Shown: in pieces, positions 10,300 through 23,640 of the stretch
Position numbering within the stretch: the first letter of the stretch is position 1
How the letters are laid out: the number at the start of each line of letters is the position of its first letter
From: Rutstroemia sp. NJR-2017a BVV2
Lineage: Eukaryota; Ascomycota; Leotiomycetes; Helotiales; Rutstroemiaceae
DNA: 64,000 nt
NCBI GenBank assembly: GCA_002946415.1
Contig: NJPS01000003.1
Location: forward strand, 372,001-436,000
Direction of reading: 5' to 3'
Notes under the pieces: model-generated
Seen by the model: the letters and a program-made list of their open reading frames with translations, nothing else
What the model was told of the DNA's origin: nothing
The model's database searches: none
Made by a program: the position numbers and the translations under genes

Positions 10300-13200
10300 A
10301 TACCGAAACTTTGAGTTTATAGAAACTTAAATACTAGTATATACTAGACTAATTAGAAGATACTGTTTTAGATTATATAGAAGGCCTTTATCTTTAATAG
10401 TTGCTATATCTTAGTACCGAAAAGATTGTTATATAGATCGTAGATTTCTTAACTAATCCTATAGAATATAAATATACTAGGAATTAGTTTAGAGTTTTGT
10501 ATATATAAGAAAGAATATTATTTAAGAAGTTCTATAGAGAATTTTGTTTCTTTATATTATTAATATGAAAGACTAATATAAAGGATCTATAAGATAACTT
10601 AGTTACTAAAGTTATTCTATTCTATAAATATATATATTCTATAACCTTTCTGAATAATCGCTCTCTAAATAAGGATATTCAATTATACTACTATATTGAT
10701 ATAACTGAAGCTAGTATCAAAACTATTAATATAATTTACTGCTTTTATAATAAAGGTATTTCTCGAAAAAGGCAAAGTATTATTTACTCAAATAGTAAAT
10801 AAGAACTTATATAATAAACAAAATCTATTCTTATTATAATCAATCTAGTATATATTTATATAAGTACTTTATTACTACTTTAAACTCCTCATCACTTCAT
10901 ATCTAATTATATTATCTATATATAGCTATTGGCTGCTAATAAGGATACTAACCTTTTCTATACGAATATAGATCAAGCTAGATTTTAAATCTTCTATATT
11001 ATCAATATAGTGGAATATTGGGAAGAAAATAATAAAGAAGAAGTTCTCTCAGATACTTCTGAAGATCAAAATCTTATTATATAAGTAGAGGCTATAGTTC
11101 AGGCTATTTATAAGGAAATGGATTAAATAAAAGATACTATCTAATAAAAGATTCCTTTCTAAGTAGACTAAGAGATATAAGATATTTGGACTTGACAAAA
11201 CTAATAGATAGAGAATATATAATAATATTCTATATCTTAGCTAAGAATAGATTCTCCTTTCTAACTAAAGCTCTTATTGATTTAGAAGCAAATAGCTTTG
11301 TATTTATTAATACTACTTTCTTTAAATATTTATTACCTTTCTTTAAATCTATCTTATATTCATTAAAAATACCTTTATAGGTCAAAGGTTATAATAGTAT
11401 TAAAGATCCCAAAATTATATATTATACTTTGCTTAATCTTATAGTTGATAACTATATCTAATTATTTACCTTTTTTTTAATTACCTACTTAGGTTTATAC
11501 TTAGTAATCCTAGGTTGCTACTAGCTAATAGAGAACTATATTTTTATTAATTATACCAAGAGAAGACTATACTAGCTAAAAGATATCTCCTAGACTATTA
11601 CTTATATTTATAATATCCTTATATAACTCCAAGGAGATCAAATCTATATAGTTAATTACTATTATCAAACCAATATAGAATATAGAGATCGATAACTAAA
11701 TAACTACTAGTAAAAGAAGTAATCGATTAACTTAAACTTCTCTTTATTAGATAACTCAAACTTCTTATTTATAGTACTACTAATATATTTTGTTCTATCT
11801 AGTAGGTTAAACCTTGTTCTAAGTCTAAGTATATTAATCTACAAAGTTACGATTTTGAAAAAGATTTCTAAGAATAAAATAATAAACTTAGTTGTATAAA
11901 TCAATAAACTAGATATTGTTTATATTATTAATAGATTATCTTAGTAGAGTATTTAAACTAAAGAGATCAAGATTATAGAGAAGAAACTGAAGAGAAAAGA
12001 TAATCTATTTCTATTTATCTCTAAGAAAGTATCCAAACCTTTCTAGAAACTTTAAACAAAGCAAAAGCTTATAATTATAGAAATCAAAAGTATTAATAAT
12101 ATAGTTCTGAACCTGATCTATAAGAAGTATAATAACTATAAACTCTTCTTAGTTATCTTCTAGAAGATTGACTTTCTAATCGACTAATAGCAAGTTTAGA
12201 ATAACTAATATTTATAAATAGATAATCTTATTACTTAATTACTTAAGTCTACAAATCGATATATTATACTATAGTCGATTCTATCAATAAATACTAAGAT
12301 CGAGCTATCGATCCTAGATAAGTATATAGACTATACTTATATATTCTCTAAGTAAGAGTTAGATATTCTATCTTTATATCGATAATATAATTATAAGATC
12401 GAGCTTGAAGACAATAATACAAATATATTAAAATACAGTTTATTCTATAAGATATCGGTTAAGGAGTTCGAGATAGTTAAAGAATATCTAATTAATAATT
12501 TAGCTAAAGACTTTATTAAACCTAGTTAAATATTATTTGCTATCTCTATCTTATCTGTAAAGAAGCTCAATAGTTCATTATATTTTTGTATCGATTTCTG
12601 TATACTTAATATTCTTATTTATAAAGATCACTATCTCTTATTCTTAATTAATAAGATCTTTATATAACTAGCTAAAGCTAAAGTATTCACTAAACTTAAT
12701 ATCTACTAAGCCTTCTATTATATCTATATAAATCTTGTTTCTGAAGAATATACTATTTTTCGGATATATTATAGAATCTATAAATATAAAGTTATATCTT
12801 TTGAACTAATTAATAGTTCTATAACCTATTAGTATTATATAAATAATATTCTATTTAACTACCTAGATATATTCTATATTATTTATCTCGATAATATCCT
12901 TATTTATTTTGAGAATAAACTTAAATATACTATATAAATATATCTAGTTCTATAATAACTTGAAAATACTAGTCTCTAAACTGATATTAAGAAATATGAA
13001 TTTGATATAAAATATATTAAGTACTTAGGTTTTATAGTCTTAACTAATAGTATTAAGATAGATCTAGAGAAAGTATCTATTATATAATAATAGCAATATC
13101 TAATTATAATTAAAGATATTTAATCCTTTTTAGGTTTCTGTAATTTCTATAAATACTTTATCCACAATTTTGGAGTAATTACGAAATCCCTGATCTATTT

Positions 13201-15300
13201 AACTAAGATTAGAATATACTTCAACTTCAATACTACTTACTAATAAATATTCGATATATTCAAAGAGATCTTAATAATTATATTCCTGTTACAGTATTAT
13301 AACTATAATCTTCTCTATATACTTGAAATAGATATATCGGATAATATAGTAGTAAATATACTTTCGCAGAAATATAGAGATAATTGGTTATTTATTACTT
13401 TCTACTTTAAAACTATATAGATTGCAGAACTCAATTATAAGATATATAATAAAGAAATATTTATAATTGTTAAATCATTTATATACTAGTATATTAAACT
13501 TATTAGTATTCTCTATTAGATCAGAGTTTTTATAGACTACAAAATATTAGAATACTTTATAATAACTAAAACTCTTAATATAAAGTAAGTTTAATAAATA
13601 GAACTACTAGTAGATTACTACTTCCTGATTATTTATCGATCTAATAAAGAGAATCCTCTAACAGATATACTAATATATAAAATCGATAAACTTGATTCTT
13701 AGAATAGAATAAAGAAAGAGTATTATAATCAATAACTACTTAAAAACTTATAACTCGATTCTAAAATCCTAATCTCTTATATTCGAGTCTATTTCGATTT
13801 AATCAATCAGTTGATTATTAGCTTGCTTAACTTAAATATTATATCAAATTTTTAGGATCTTATTATATATATTCTATAAACAAATTATAATCAGAAAAGT
13901 TTATAACTACTATATCTCCAAGTATTCAAAAGCGATTCGATCTTTAAACTAAAAAATAGATTATTACTCTATTATAATTAACTAATTATATCCGATATAA
14001 GTAATCTCTATATATTACTTATCCGAGAAATATATAATATTATATCGATAACTTATCTAGATATTAAGAAAACTTTTCTATTACTCTCAAACTAGTATTA
14101 CTGGTATAATATCTTTATAGATATTACTAACTATATATATAACTATTATATTTACTATTATAGCTTTATTCCAAGAGATAAGATTTCTAGACTATTATAT
14201 CTATTATCTATTCCGATATATATATAGAAGTATATTATAATAGACTACTATAGCTTCAATAAGGATAAGTATAGATATAATAATATTTTGATAATTATCG
14301 ATCGATTAAATAAACAAATAATCATAATCCTATATTATAAGTCGATTACTATATAAGAACAAGCTAAGCTTTACCTAATATATATTTACCGGTACTATAG
14401 AGCTCCAATTATTATATTTTCAAATAGAGAACTATAATTTATCTCTTCTTTCTAGTAGGAGTTTAATAATATCCTAAGTACTAAGATCAAGTTCTTAACT
14501 ATAAATTATTTACAAATTGATAATCAAACTGAGATTTATAACTAGTATTTATAGTAAAGATTAAGATCCTTTATCAGTTATTACTAAGATAACTAGTTTA
14601 AGTTCTTACTTATAATGGATTATATATAACTGATATTATTATATATTTTTCTAGGAGATTTACTACCTTTCGAAGTACTTTATAGATATACTTCTAAAGC
14701 TTTATAAAACTAGAAAGCTAAATCTTAATCTATTATAGAAAACCTCAATTTATAAGAAATATATATATATATCTATAGGAATTATAAAGTACTAGAATAT
14801 ATTTGTAAATTAATTCAAAAAGCTTAAATATATATAACAGAATCTGCAAACAAATATAGGAGATTTATAGATTTCGATATAGATAATTATATCTAGTTGG
14901 ATATATAGTATTTACTAATTTAATATCTATTGAAGAAACTAAACTATTCTATAGATAGATACTTCAAAATATTTGAGAAAATCGGTTACTTCTACTATCT
15001 AGAGCTTCTAGATACTATATAGATCTATAATATCTTCCTTATTGAGAAGCTATATAAAGCAGCTAATAATCCTTTGCTTATATAATATAATAACCTTTTG
15101 CTACTAATCAATATCATCGATATTGATAAATATATTGTAAAACAGATCCTGGTATACAAGCTAATATACAAATCATTAGTATATTATATCTAATAGCAAA
15201 ACTATAATATCGATCTGATTTAGTATTTAGCTTCTGATCTTAAAACTTCACTATTGTTTTTATATAATTTCTACTTAGCTAATCCTATATTATCTAGTTT
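10300..15300 (+). pseudogene. Gypsy copy 1 gag-pol (decayed)
   Basis: Reads as a chain of short plus-strand fragments. Protease-like 11186-11380 contains KALIDLEANSFVFI, where LIDSGAS is expected. RT fragments near 12534-13080 include LNIY.AFYYIYI, the SFELINSS palm region and YLDNILIYF at the active site, so the second catalytic Asp is Asn. The chromodomain remnant near 15120-15300 follows the pattern VEQIL..KLxxxxLxYxxxWxNYDxD. Chromodomains direct integration to heterochromatin in live relatives. No frame longer than about 70 codons survives. Confidence 0.8.
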
Positions 15301-15589
15301 ATCTATACTATTTCCTGAATAATTATATCTATATCAAGAGAGCGAAAAGGATTATAATTACTTTGAAAGCAACTATCTTATAGTATCGATATAAAAGAAA
15401 TACTTTCTTTTATTATTTATTTAATAACTAAAATATTTGTTCTTAACTCCAAATCCATTATATATTATTTATTTAACTTCACTTCTTATACTTATTTAGC
15501 TACAAGATATATAAGTTATTAACTAATAGAACTATTAGATATAATTATAAGAAAGTATAAAGATATATCTTATTCGAAGAAAGAAGTAA

Positions 15590-15775
15590 TATAATAATCT
15601 ATATAAAAAGTTATTTAGTAACCTTAAGCTACTACAAACTAGAGTTAGCTAGCTAGATATATAATTCATATATAACCCTTTTTTTATATATAAGTTCCTC
15701 GAGTTTTTCAGTTCTATTAGTTCTTTAGTTCTTAATTCTAAAGTATATTCGATTCTTTCAAAATATATTATTACA
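15590..15775 (+). repeat. Gypsy copy 1, 3' LTR
   Basis: 186 bp, pairs with 9333-9518 and ends TTACA. Followed by target duplication AAATC (15776-15780). Confidence 0.92.
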
Positions 15776-16122
15776 AAATCAATATAGAACTTATTTGTAA
15801 AGAAGATATAAACTTAGTATTCTTCTATAGTATCATCGATATAATTATAGTTATATTATATCTATTTTATCTTGTTCAAAGAAGAAATCCGCTTCTTAAT
15901 ATAAATCTATTTAGAGTACCAAGCTTATTTAGTATATTAATATAGATTCCGACTTAGTTAGTATAGTTTAAGATAAATATTATAATACTGAAATTGAATC
16001 TTATATATCTAATTATATACCAAGTTCGAAGTAGGATCAACTAACTACTTATAGATCTCAGAAAGGTATTATAAATAGAGCTCTAGATTCTTTGAAAGCT
16101 TATAAATATAATAATATATATT
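15776..16122 (-). pseudogene. Tc1/mariner transposase, middle part (segment 2 of 3)
   Basis: 347 bp trapped between gypsy copies 1 and 2. On the minus strand it includes a Lys/Arg-rich IKKRISS stretch (the usual KKRP region after the second helix-turn-helix) and, at its end, FFTNKFYID, which matches the first catalytic block of Tc1 transposases (FTDE.HxD), with the Asp changed to Asn. Its continuity with 8576-9332 is supported by the target duplications of copy 1, and with 29545-29757 by those of copy 2 (ATATT 16118-16122, GTATT 29545-29549). Confidence 0.65.
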
Positions 16123-16308
16123 TATAATAATATATATAATTTCGTGCTTAGTCAAATCGATATAAGTTAGGACTAGATAGAGTTAACTAAATATATAATT
16201 ATTATATAATCACTTTTTATATATAGATTCTTCGAACTCTGAAGCTCTCTTAGTTCTTTAATTCTTAATTCTAAAGTATATTCGATTTTTTCGAGATATA
16301 TTATTATA
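16123..16308 (+). repeat. Gypsy copy 2, 5' LTR
   Basis: 186 bp; aligns base for base with 29359-29544, with many transitions (for example AATTTCGTGC versus GATTTCGTGC). Confidence 0.9.
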
Positions 16309-16691
16309 TTATTAAGAACTTATCTAACTATATTAGTTATATCTAATAACCTCTAATAATATTAATCTTATTTATCTCCTTATCAGAATATCGATCTAGA
16401 GTAATAAGAGAAGATCTAATTCCGAATACAAAGTTTGATATAGAATATTCTTTATTAGTATAATTATTTACAAATCTCTTCTATTATTTTACTATATACC
16501 GAATATCTCCCTTTTACTTAGCTAAACAAAATTAAATACTTCTTAACTTCTTACTAAGAGAATTAAAAGTATATAGTTCTATATTTGATAATTCAGAGAT
16601 TTAAAGAAAAGAGTAATTTATTTTACTAGTAATATCTCTCTTTACCAATATCCTCCAAAGATCAAGAATACTAGATAAGTTACTAATATAC

Positions 16692-17241
16692 TATTATAAA
16701 TACTTATCTTCTAAGTTATATAGAAGTAATTAGAGTCTTGAGTATTAGAGATCGCGATAACTAATAGTACTATCGTAGGTTTATTATTGATAACAGTTAT
16801 ATAGAGAATTGATTGTAATTATAATAGTAGGTAAATAAGTAGTAATTGTTATTAAGTATAAAACTCTATATATTAAGGAAAACTATTTAGTTATATAGAC
16901 CTTTATTCTCTATTATCTTATTAGTTCTATCAATTCCTATTATTAGGATTACTAGAAGCTACTAGGATATTATATGATTCTAATCTGAGGTTCTACTAAA
17001 GATATTATTAATTACTCTGGTATCTATCTATTCCTAGATATCTTATTTCTATAATATTATTTCTTATAAAGATATACTAATAATTATAGATACTTTTTTC
17101 CTATCTCTGTATTATAGGTATAGATATCTAGACTTTACTTTATTATATAATCTTTATATAATAGTTCGACTTTACCAAATAATAGTTAACTATCTTTTAA
17201 ACCTAAGGTCTTTAAGCTTTCTTTCTAAGTATATTATAATA
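16692..17241 (-). repeat. Gypsy 3, 3' LTR
   Basis: 550 bp, identical in length to 23086-23635. Differences seen are transitions. Confidence 0.93.
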
Positions 17242-17389
17242 CTATCCTCCTTCTAATCTAGTATTATCTTGATATTTATTATAATAGTATAGAGTACTTA
17301 CTTAGGCTTCTGATAAATATCTTACTCTTTCCTTCTTTATTATATCTAAGGAATTATCCAAATCCTTAAGAAGTTATTATTCAATTTAT

Positions 17390-17860
17390 CTTCAGACCAA
17401 AAAGAAAGGAAAGATAATACTAGTAAAGTATTTTTATTGTTCTGAGAAGAACCTAGAATATTATATTCTTTCTGGAATAGATCGTTGTAGAGAATATACT
17501 AAAAGTACTAGTTGTGATTTTTATAATATATTTGGAATTTCTGCTTCTTCCTAAGTAGCGATATAGTATAAAGAGACTTACTTGGAGACCGAGGAGAAAG
17601 AAACTATAGTGAAGATTCTTCGTTTAAAGAAATAATAACGAAAACTGAAGAAGAAAACTGGAAAAATATTATAGTATAATCTATATATGATAGATATACT
17701 AGAAGAGTTTGAGGAGAAAGAGAGATTAGAAAAGGAATAAACTAAACAAGCCGAATAAGCTTTTTAGGTATCTAGTTTTTCTGAAATCGATTTTTCGATT
17801 TTCGAGCTCTCTCCGATAAATAATTCTGAATTAGTTATTTGGTTGGAAACTGAGAGTTCT
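17390..17860 (+). pseudogene. Cys-rich/coiled-coil ORF remnant antisense to gypsy 3 pol
   Basis: Between the gypsy 3 pol region and its 3' LTR, the plus strand (opposite to pol) carries a protein-like frame interrupted only by TAA/TAG. It starts with a Cys-rich part (YFYCSEKNLE, DRCREYTKSTSCDF), followed by a charged, helix-forming part (YLETEEKETIVKILRLKK, later DILEEFEEKERLEKE) and an acidic, Ser-rich tail. The composition, Lys/Glu heptad-like pattern and consistent frame argue for a former coding region. I recall similar short Cys-plus-coiled-coil hypothetical proteins near repeats in other fungi but cannot confirm that here. Function unknown. Confidence 0.45.
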
Positions 17861-18699
17861 TTAGATAAAATTTCTCCAAATCTTGTAGATAGTTTAGGTT
17901 CTTGATTGGTTTCTATATATTTTCCGAGTATAGGTATCTTTTCTATTTGATTAAGTAATAAAGTTTTTTTCTAATATACTTTTGATCTAATATCTCTTCA
18001 ACTTCGTATTCGGTATTTAGGTTAACTAATTCAATTTCGATATAGAGTATATTTGGTATTTCTAATAATACTAGTTCTAGAAGTGAAATATAAAATACCA
18101 GATATATATTTATTGTTTTTGGTAATTCGAGGTGGTAATTAACTAGTTCAACTATTTTAACGATTTTGAAAGATTCTAGTTTCTTATAATCTAGTTTATT
18201 GTTTAGTCTTTTTGTATTGATATTTTGTCTAAGGAGGTAAACTTTATCCTCTTTCTTAAGTATTAGTTCTATACTATACTTTATATTATAGTAGTATACT
18301 ATCTATTATACTATAAACTTGATATTAAGTGATAATTGTTTATATAGATTCCTGAGATCTTCTGTTTTCGTTATTGTTATATCTGATTTTGCTATATCCG
18401 GTAACTGTATATTATATATTTTGGGTTCGAAACCAAAATTGGTATATACCGATATTATATTTGTAGTAGCTATCTCTATAGTATTGTAAATAAACTATAT
18501 AAACAGTAGTAGTTCTACCTAATTATCTTGTCTGTAATTAATATAATATCTTAAATATTGTTCTATAGTCTAGTTCAACTATTCTGTCTAATTATCTATT
18601 TGTAGATAGAATACTATCGAGAGTTTTCTCTTGATTTCTAATAAGGTTATAAGTATCTACTAGAATTTCGAGATAAAGAGCTTATTTTGGTTCAAGATA

Positions 18700-21600
18700 A
18701 TTTCGGTAGGTATTCTATATATATTAGCTATTATTTTTAGAAATATATAAGCTAAATCCTCAACTATACTACTCTCTTTATATAGAATTATATATCCAAA
18801 CTTTGTTAATCGATCTACTATAATTAAGATAGAGTTATATATTATTTCTATTATTGGATCTTTTGAAGATAGTAATTTAACTATAAAGTTCTATATAATA
18901 GATCTCTATAGCTAAGTAGGTATATCCGGAGTTTTGAGCTAACTATATAGAGTATACTATAAGATCTTGTTCTATATATAGATATTGTAGTTTCCGATAA
19001 CTTCCTCAACTATCTTCCTTATTTACAGAAAATATAAGTTTGTTTTGATCTTTGTAAATATCTTGGTGATTCCTTAATATCTGTAAACTAGAAGCTTATA
19101 TTGTTCTTGAATAAATTGTTTTGCTAAAGTTGAAAAAATATATATCTTCCTATAAAAGTATATAACTTTGTTCTTGATTATAAATCTTTTATCTAATCGT
19201 TCTAGTACTTGTTTTGCAATAGAATTATTTCTATAATATCTTTGTATTTGTTTCTTCAAGTAGTTATTACAAAGTGATATTATCATAGTTAATTAGACTG
19301 AGTTGAATACTAATGAATCTCTATTTTGACGAAATATAGTATACAATTTATATATCTTATTCTTTAGATATTTCGGTTTTTTACTAAGTATATTGGCTCT
19401 AGTATTTTTATTTCCTTTGATATATAATATCTTGAAATCGTATATAGCTAATATTTCTATCTATTATACTTATTATCTATTTAGAACTTTGGTTATTATA
19501 AAGTATACCAAATTCTTATAATCTGAATAAATCTGGATTATATACTTAAATCCTTCAAGATAAACTTTCTATTTTCTGAAAGTATCGACGATTACTAGAA
19601 GCTCTTTATTATAAATTTCATAATTCAGTTTGGTTAACTAAAGTTTTCTTGAATAATATATTATCGATTATAGTTTCTTATTCTTGTTTAGCTAGCTAAA
19701 GACTACTTCTAATATATAATCTGATATATCTATTTCAATAGTAATCGGTAGTTCTAGATCAAAGGTAATAAAAACTAATATCTATATAAAGACTTGTTTG
19801 AGGATCTCAAATACTTCTTATACTATATTGCTTTATTTGTACTTATGATCCTTCTTAGTTAGCTTTATAAGTAGTATTGTGATTTTCGAATAATCCTTGA
19901 TAAATCTTTTGTAGAAATTTACAAATCTTAAGAATGATTATATTTCTTTAACTATAATAAACTATATCTACTTCAAAACTTCTTTTACTTTTCTTAGACT
20001 TATTTCGAGTTTGTGAATCCTAATAATATATCCTAAGAACTCGGTTCTGATAATATAGAATTCGTATTTCGAAAGTTTGAGTAAAATACCTATATCTATC
20101 AGAACTTATAGTATTTCCTATATAATCTTGATATACTTCTCAAAGGTCTCGATGAAGATTAAGATATTATCCAAGTATATTATATAGTAGTTGTCGAGGT
20201 ATTTTCTTAATAAATTGTTAACCAAATATATATATATTGCAAGTATATTAGTAAACCCGAAGAGTATAACTTAGTATTCGTAATATCTATATTATATATA
20301 AAATATTGTTTTCTATTTATCTCTTTCCTTGATTTAGATTAAGTTGAATTCTATATATTAATCCAATTTAGTAAAATATTTAGTTTTCTTGATTTGATCT
20401 TGTAGCTTATTGGCTAATAGCAATATATATTGGTCTTTAATAGTAATAGTATTCAGTTTTCGATAATTGATAACTGGTCTTAATTTTGTATTATAGGGTT
20501 TAGATATAAAGAAGATTGGTATACTTATAGATAAATAGGATTTCCTAATAAATCCTTTTGCTAAATTTTCTGTAATATATTCTTAAAGTATTCTGAGTTT
20601 CTTTTCTGATAGTAGTATAATTAATAAGAATAGTAGTTCTTTTCCTTCTTCCAATTTTATTTCATGATCCCAAGGCTAGTACTTTGGTAAAGTATCTTTA
20701 TAAAGCCTTTCTTTGAAGATCTCGATATATTTCTAGTACTATACTAGTATATCCTTTAGTAGAGAATCCTAAGCTAAAGTATCTAACTTCGATGAATATA
20801 TTGTTTTCAGCTCTTGACCAGATATTAGTCTCGCGAGATTTTATATAAATTTCGTTTTATACTTATATTTATTATACTATATAGTTATTGTGATCTAATC
20901 GATATATAGATTATAACTCTTTAGCTATAGTATTTCCAAAATTAGTTGATATCCTTCTAGTAAGACCAAATCTATTTTTATCTATTCAGAATACTATCTT
21001 AGCTATATCTCAAATTCTTATATTTTATATTGAACTAATCTATTCTCTTTGGCTAATTATCTATTAGCAAAGTAGAGTTTATATAAAACTGGTTTCTCAA
21101 GAGTTTATAATTTTGCTAATACTATAGTTTCTGGTATTATAAAATTCTCTGTTATTCCCAAGTCTACTATTGCTCGGAGCAAGTACCTATTTATATATAT
21201 TTTGTAAAGGATCTATCCCGACTCTAGAGTAGCTTTAAACTCCTTAGCTAGCTCCTTATTTATATCTTCGGTAAGTTATTCTTGATTAATTCTTTTCTGG
21301 TTTCGGTTTACGACTTTAGGTTTGTTATCTTTTATGAAATCAAAGAACCTCTTTTGGATATCGATTATATCTTCCTAGATTATATTTAGATTTGTTTTGG
21401 TCCTTATTCTGAGGATTCGTTTAATAGGAATATCGATATATTTGGTAAATACTTTGTATCTGAAAACCTATAATACTATCCTTTATAGTTGAGTTAATTC
21501 CTGTAATAGTATATTTCGCTGGTTTTTGTAACTATATTAGTAAATAACTTCCCAAACCTTCTTGTTATTTGGTGGATTATATTGCTGAAACTCTCTAAAT

Positions 21601-23000
21601 CCCTAATAGGTTCGAGTTTCTCTCTATATCTTGGTAGAGCTGATCTCAAGTTCCAGTTTATAGTAGTAATTTATAATTAGTTAACTTCGGATATTCCGAA
21701 AATCGTTCTAGAATCTGTTATCGTTTAGTAAGTCTATAAATTTCTTTTATCTTCAAGATCTGGTTCTATAATAATTGATTTTTTCTAGGAACTATATCTT
21801 TTCCTGTTTTGGAGATTTGTCTTGAATAATAGTTTTCTTACTATTAGGCTTTTTTGGGTATTAGCTTGCTTCTTTCTTATCTGTTTTATAAATTAGGTAA
21901 GAATCCTTATAGTAAGTAGTCTATATTAGTTATATATAATCTGTTTCTTAAGTAATCCGATAATTGCTTATTATACTTAATTAGTATCTAGGTATAGTCT
22001 CGCTACTATCTTATTCTATTATAGATTTGAACTATTTTTTTCTTTTCTAATTGGTTTACTTAAGCTTTATCTCTTGAGATTTCTTTCAGTAATCTTTTGT
22101 TTAGTATCCTAGGAATCTGTATTCGAAGTAAAGTTTCTGTTTTTATCAGTAGTTTTGTTTATTTTGGGAAAGGTTGTTTTTTGAGTTTATTATATCTAGT
22201 TATATAAAGTTACTATAAATCTCTTCTCTAGTATATTATTTCTTGAAGAATCTTAGTCTTTTTTCGTTTTATTGATATCGTTAAAGGTATTAGTCTATAC
22301 TACTAAAATATATTTCTCTTTGAAATTTATAATCTCTATTATCGATATAAATAGTTTCTTCAATCAGATTATTTATATTATCAATCGGGTTTCTCCAAGA
22401 TAGTTCAAGTTTGATATTTCTCTTTAGTTCTTTTGTATAATAATTAAGTAATATTACTATTCTCTAGTTGGTTTGATTTCTATATTTTCGGAATTCTATT
22501 ATATAGTTGATTATAAATCTGGTTTATTATAGACTAAAGAGTTATTGTTTTATAGTTCTTATAATATCGATATCTTCGAATACTTGTTTAATCTCTTTAT
22601 AGAATCCTTTGTAGTTTATAAATATAACTATAGTAGTTATTATTATTATAGCTAAGTTATAACTATTCTCGAAATAGTTGGATAGAAAAAGTTTAATTTA
22701 TTTAGCTACTTTGTTTTTTAGATAAGAGGTAATCTAGAAACTCTTAGTATCTCAAATATCGAACTTATTAATATTGAACTTGAAATATATTCCTAATTGT
22801 AAAAGAAAGATTTCCAATTTTCTTCTGTTACTATTATATTTATCTGGTAATATGATCTTCAAGGTTTCTTAGAGTCTGAATTCCTTTAATTCGTTATTAT
22901 TACTATTGTTTTCTTTATTGTTAGTATTACTATAAACTATAGCGATATTGTTATTATAGTCTAGTAAAGATATAGTTGTATTTGTAGTAAGCAACGGAGC
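18700..23000 (-). pseudogene. Gypsy 3 gag-pol (decayed)
   Basis: Minus-strand fragments in gypsy order from right to left: gag near 22300-23000, RT near 20050-20700, integrase near 18700-19290. The integrase zinc region at 19074-19286 reads LDKRFIIKNKVIYFYRKIYI then FIQEQYKLL, matching the usual pattern VYYxGRIYVP..xxREQHxLP. RT shows FTKLD, IKEGDE.KTIFY, VILFGFTN and YLDNILIF, so the catalytic YLDD is YLDN. Multiple stops; inactive. Confidence 0.8.
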
Positions 23001-23085
23001 TAGTAGTTGGTTTATAGGCCTAGTTATTATAGTATTATTTGGGATTATATCGATTCGGTATATGAAATAACAAAGGTACTCAAAA

Positions 23086-23635
23086 TATTATGAATATTTG
23101 TCTTCTAAATTATATAGAAGTAATCAGGATCTCGAGTACTAGAAGTTGCGATAATTAATAGTACTATTATAGGTTTATTATTGATAACAGTTATATAGAG
23201 AATCGATTGTAATTGTAATAGTAGATAAATAAGTAGTAATTATTATTGAATATAAAGTTCTATATACTAAGGAAAACTATCTAGTTATATAGATCTTCAT
23301 TCTCTACTATTTTATCAGTTCTATCAATTCCTACTACTAGGATTACTAGGAGCTACTAGGATATTATATAATTCTAGTCTAAGGTTCTATTAAAGGTATT
23401 ATTGATTACTTTAGTATCTATCTATTCCTAGATATCTTATTCCTGTAATATCGTTCTTTATAAAGGTATATCGATAATTGTAAATATCTTTTTCCTATCT
23501 CTATACTATAGGTATAGATATCTGGATTCTATTTTATTATATAATCTTTATATAACGGTTCGACTCTACCGAATAGTAGTTAGCTACCTTTTAAGCCTAA
23601 GGTCCTTAGGCTCTCTTTCTAAATATATTGTAATA
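23086..23635 (-). repeat. Gypsy 3, 5' LTR
   Basis: 550 bp. Begins TATTATGAATATTTGTC on the plus strand; a pre-RIP form TGTTACGAATA is plausible, since a related copy at 49177 reads TATTACGAATA. Confidence 0.93.
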
Positions 23636-23640
23636 TATAC

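Larger units (their letters stand above)
9333..15775 (+). mobile_element. Gypsy chromovirus copy 1, full length, heavily RIPed
   Basis: 6443 bp with 186-bp LTRs (9333-9518, 15590-15775) and target duplication AGATC/AAATC (one transition). The 5' LTR begins TGTAACGA; the 3' LTR has the same positions mutated to TATAATAA. A purine tract (15576-15589) precedes the 3' LTR. Internal frames on the plus strand show gag near 10300-10800, protease near 11186-11380, reverse transcriptase near 12520-13080, RNase H and integrase near 13300-14700, and a C-terminal chromodomain-like stretch near 15120-15300. Almost every frame is broken by TAA/TAG and base composition is extremely AT-rich, so it is inactive. 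Confidence 0.92.
16692..23635 (-). mobile_element. Gypsy element 3, nested in gypsy copy 2
   Basis: 6944 bp with 550-bp LTRs (16692-17241, 23086-23635) and a perfect 5-bp target duplication TATAC (16687-16691, 23636-23640). Removing it rejoins copy 2 exactly where copy 1 reads through (about 9898). Pol is on the minus strand: integrase H2C2 region 19074-19286 and reverse transcriptase near 20100-20450. A purine tract GGAGGATAG on the minus strand adjoins the 3' LTR (17242-17250). A different family from copies 1 and 2. It is the youngest insertion of the stack yet equally RIP-mutated. Confidence 0.93.
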
